Of a stretch of 64,000 nt of DNA, positions 62,879 to 64,000 are shown one piece after another (positions within the stretch are counted from its first letter, which is position 1; each line of letters starts with the position of its first letter). The notes under the pieces are model-generated. The model saw only the letters and a program-made list of their open reading frames with translations, had not been told where the DNA came from and searched no databases. Made by a program: the position numbers and the translations under genes. Source of the DNA: Collinsella sp. TF06-26 (GTDB lineage Bacteria > Actinomycetota > Coriobacteriia > Coriobacteriales > Coriobacteriaceae); the NCBI RefSeq assembly GCF_002232035.1, contig NZ_NKXR01000005.1:58884-122883 (forward strand). The letters run 5' to 3'.

Positions 62879-63708
62879 GCGCAGCTCTTTTCCTCATAGG
62901 CCTTGAGGGACTCGCCCTCTTCGGAACGGTAAGCGGCCTGGCGGGCACGAAGGTCATCCCAGTCGACCAGGGTGGCATCGAAGTCGGGGCCGTCGACGCA
63001 AGCGAACTTGGTCACGCCGCCCACCTCGACGCGGCAGCAGCCACACATGCCGGTGCCGTCAACCATGATGGGGTTGAGCGACGCGGTGATGGGGGTGTCG
63101 TGCTTCTGGGCGGTGAGGGTCGAGAACTTCATCATCGGAACGGGGCCGACGCAGAAGACCTGGCTCACGGCCTTGTCCTGCAGCAGGCGCTCCAGCGGAG
63201 CGGTGACAACGCCCTGCTCGCCGTAGGAGCCGTCGTCAGTGGTGATGTGGATGTGGTCCTCGTCGAGGAGCTCGCGGAACTGGTCCTCCATGAGCAGGAG
63301 GTCCTTGGTGCGGGCGCCCATGATGGCGTGCACCTCGTGACCGGTCTCGACCAGGTGCTTGGCGACCGGGAAGGCAATTGCCAGGCCGACGCCGCCGCCA
63401 ATGACGGCGCAGGGGCCCTCGGCCATCTCGGTGGGAACGCCCAGCGGGCCCACGACGTCGCGCAGCGACTCGCCGGCCTCGTAGGTGGACAGCATCTCGG
63501 TGGTCTTGCCGATCACCATGAAGATGAACTCGACCCAGCCCTCGTCACCGTTCCAGCCGGCCAGGGTAAACGGGACGCGCTCGCCCGTCTCGTTGGCGCG
63601 GACCATGAGGAACTGTCCAGCGTGCGCATGCTTGGCGATTGCAGGCGCCTCGATGCGGAACTTGAACACCTTCTCCGAGAACTGCGTCTTCTCCAGGATC
63701 TTATACAT
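62869..63708 (-). CDS. NfnA-type FAD/NAD-binding iron-sulfur subunit (sulfide/dihydroorotate dehydrogenase-like)
   Basis: 279 residues. The FAD domain (YKILEKTQFSEKVFKFRIEAP, GQFLMVRANETGERVPFTLAGW), NAD-binding GGGVGLAIAFPVAKHL and a C-terminal [2Fe-2S] site in DGTGMCGCCRVEV and FACVDGPDFD match NfnA, related to PyrK. It transfers electrons to the NfnB-type subunit. GAGAGGGG lies before the ATG. An ATTATA at 63814-63819 (TATAAT on the minus strand) is a possible -10 box. Confidence 0.87.
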   Translation of the reverse strand: MYKILEKTQFSEKVFKFRIEAPAIAKHAHAGQFLMVRANETGERVPFTLAGWNGDEGWVEFIFMVIGKTTEMLSTYEAGESLRDVVGPLGVPTEMAEGPCAVIGGGVGLAIAFPVAKHLVETGHEVHAIMGARTKDLLLMEDQFRELLDEDHIHITTDDGSYGEQGVVTAPLERLLQDKAVSQVFCVGPVPMMKFSTLTAQKHDTPITASLNPIMVDGTGMCGCCRVEVGGVTKFACVDGPDFDATLVDWDDLRARQAAYRSEEGESLKAYEEKSCACH

Positions 63709-63907
63709 AGAACCCCTCTCTTGTTGGGGCTACCGAACCGTGCCTCCACGGAAAAGGACGGTGGCCCGAATAAAACCGTACGCGCACAGGCGTTGTGCAG
63801 ACATACGGTACAAATTATACCCTCATGGACATGTCACTTACGTGTTTCTTCGGCGGGTGGGAAAAGGGTTTATCCGCTCCTTGATTGGCAACTTCATCCG
63901 AACACCT

Positions 63908-63943
63908 CCCACATTCATCCGTACATGTACGGATGAATGTGGG
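63908..63943. promoter_or_regulatory. Perfect 36-bp palindrome between divergent genes
   Basis: An 18-base arm and its exact complement meet without spacer (centre GTACATGTAC). A similar half-site TTCATCCG lies at about 63893-63900. It is between the NfnA-type gene and the gene starting at the window edge, so an operator of either is plausible. No T-run follows on the plus strand. Confidence 0.55.
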
Positions 63944-63996
63944 AACCCGATACCCTGAGGGCCGGACCGGCCGGCCCCGGGAGATCGGAGGACGGC

Positions 63997-64000
63997 ATGT
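63997..64000 (+). CDS. Start codon of a gene running off the window
   Basis: CGGAGG at 63986-63991 followed by ATG at 63997 is a well-formed translation start in the last bases. The product cannot be seen. Confidence 0.3.

Overview
This 64 kb window looks like chromosome from a gut Coriobacteriia, most likely Collinsella or a close relative. The reasons are high-GC coding sequence with Shine-Dalgarno starts, a sugar supply dominated by PTS systems, a sortase-anchored multi-domain glycosidase, Gram-positive style lipoprotein and sortase signals, and an actinobacterial-type PyrR loop over the carA ribosome binding site. The genus is an inference from gene content. No rRNA, CRISPR array, transposase, integrase or phage structural gene was seen.

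Layout. 1-8774: end of purD, a NUDIX hydrolase, an ABC exporter, a membrane protein, then carA-carB. 8775-9551: no gene, but a dense cluster of unrelated palindromes and two terminators. 9552-17586: a beta-glucoside/chitobiose-type locus. ROK kinase, 6-phospho-beta-glucosidase, PTS IIA, IIB and IIC and a ChbG-like deacetylase form one leftward operon, divergent from an RpiR-type regulator, with a second 6-phospho-beta-glucosidase beyond it. Matching TTTCA-N5-TGAAA sites lie in both promoter regions. 17843-20304: an orphan antitoxin-like gene, a DUF1016 nuclease-like gene and a drug/metabolite transporter cut short by a palindromic repeat. 20358-24212: a GntR/UTRA regulator divergent from a mannose-family PTS operon (IIA-IIB-IIC-IID). 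24409-32209: a small membrane protein, a MarR regulator and a 2137-residue GH31 surface enzyme, with a run of ten G just upstream. 32427-39651: purE, a class B sortase, a MoaE-like protein, a membrane protein, then purF and purM-purN.

40104-53519 is the most unusual part. It holds at least six proteins with zinc-ribbon modules, most of them membrane anchored, including an SPFH protein with three C-terminal ribbons followed by a membrane protein, a ribbon protein, a coiled-coil membrane protein and a small acidic protein. An AAA/DUF234 ATPase, a zinc-finger/HTH protein and a degenerate serine tRNA-like sequence sit among them. This is the best candidate here for an uncharacterised envelope-associated system.

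53804-64000 returns to ordinary genes: a RelB-type antitoxin with a PIN toxin, a stand-alone PTS IIA, a PrsA/SurA-type foldase, a YqeY protein, a four-gene polar amino acid ABC transporter, a cytidylate-kinase-like protein, and an NfnA/NfnB-type flavoprotein pair on the minus strand. Much of the intergenic DNA is built of perfect or near-perfect inverted repeats, several in families that recur within the window.
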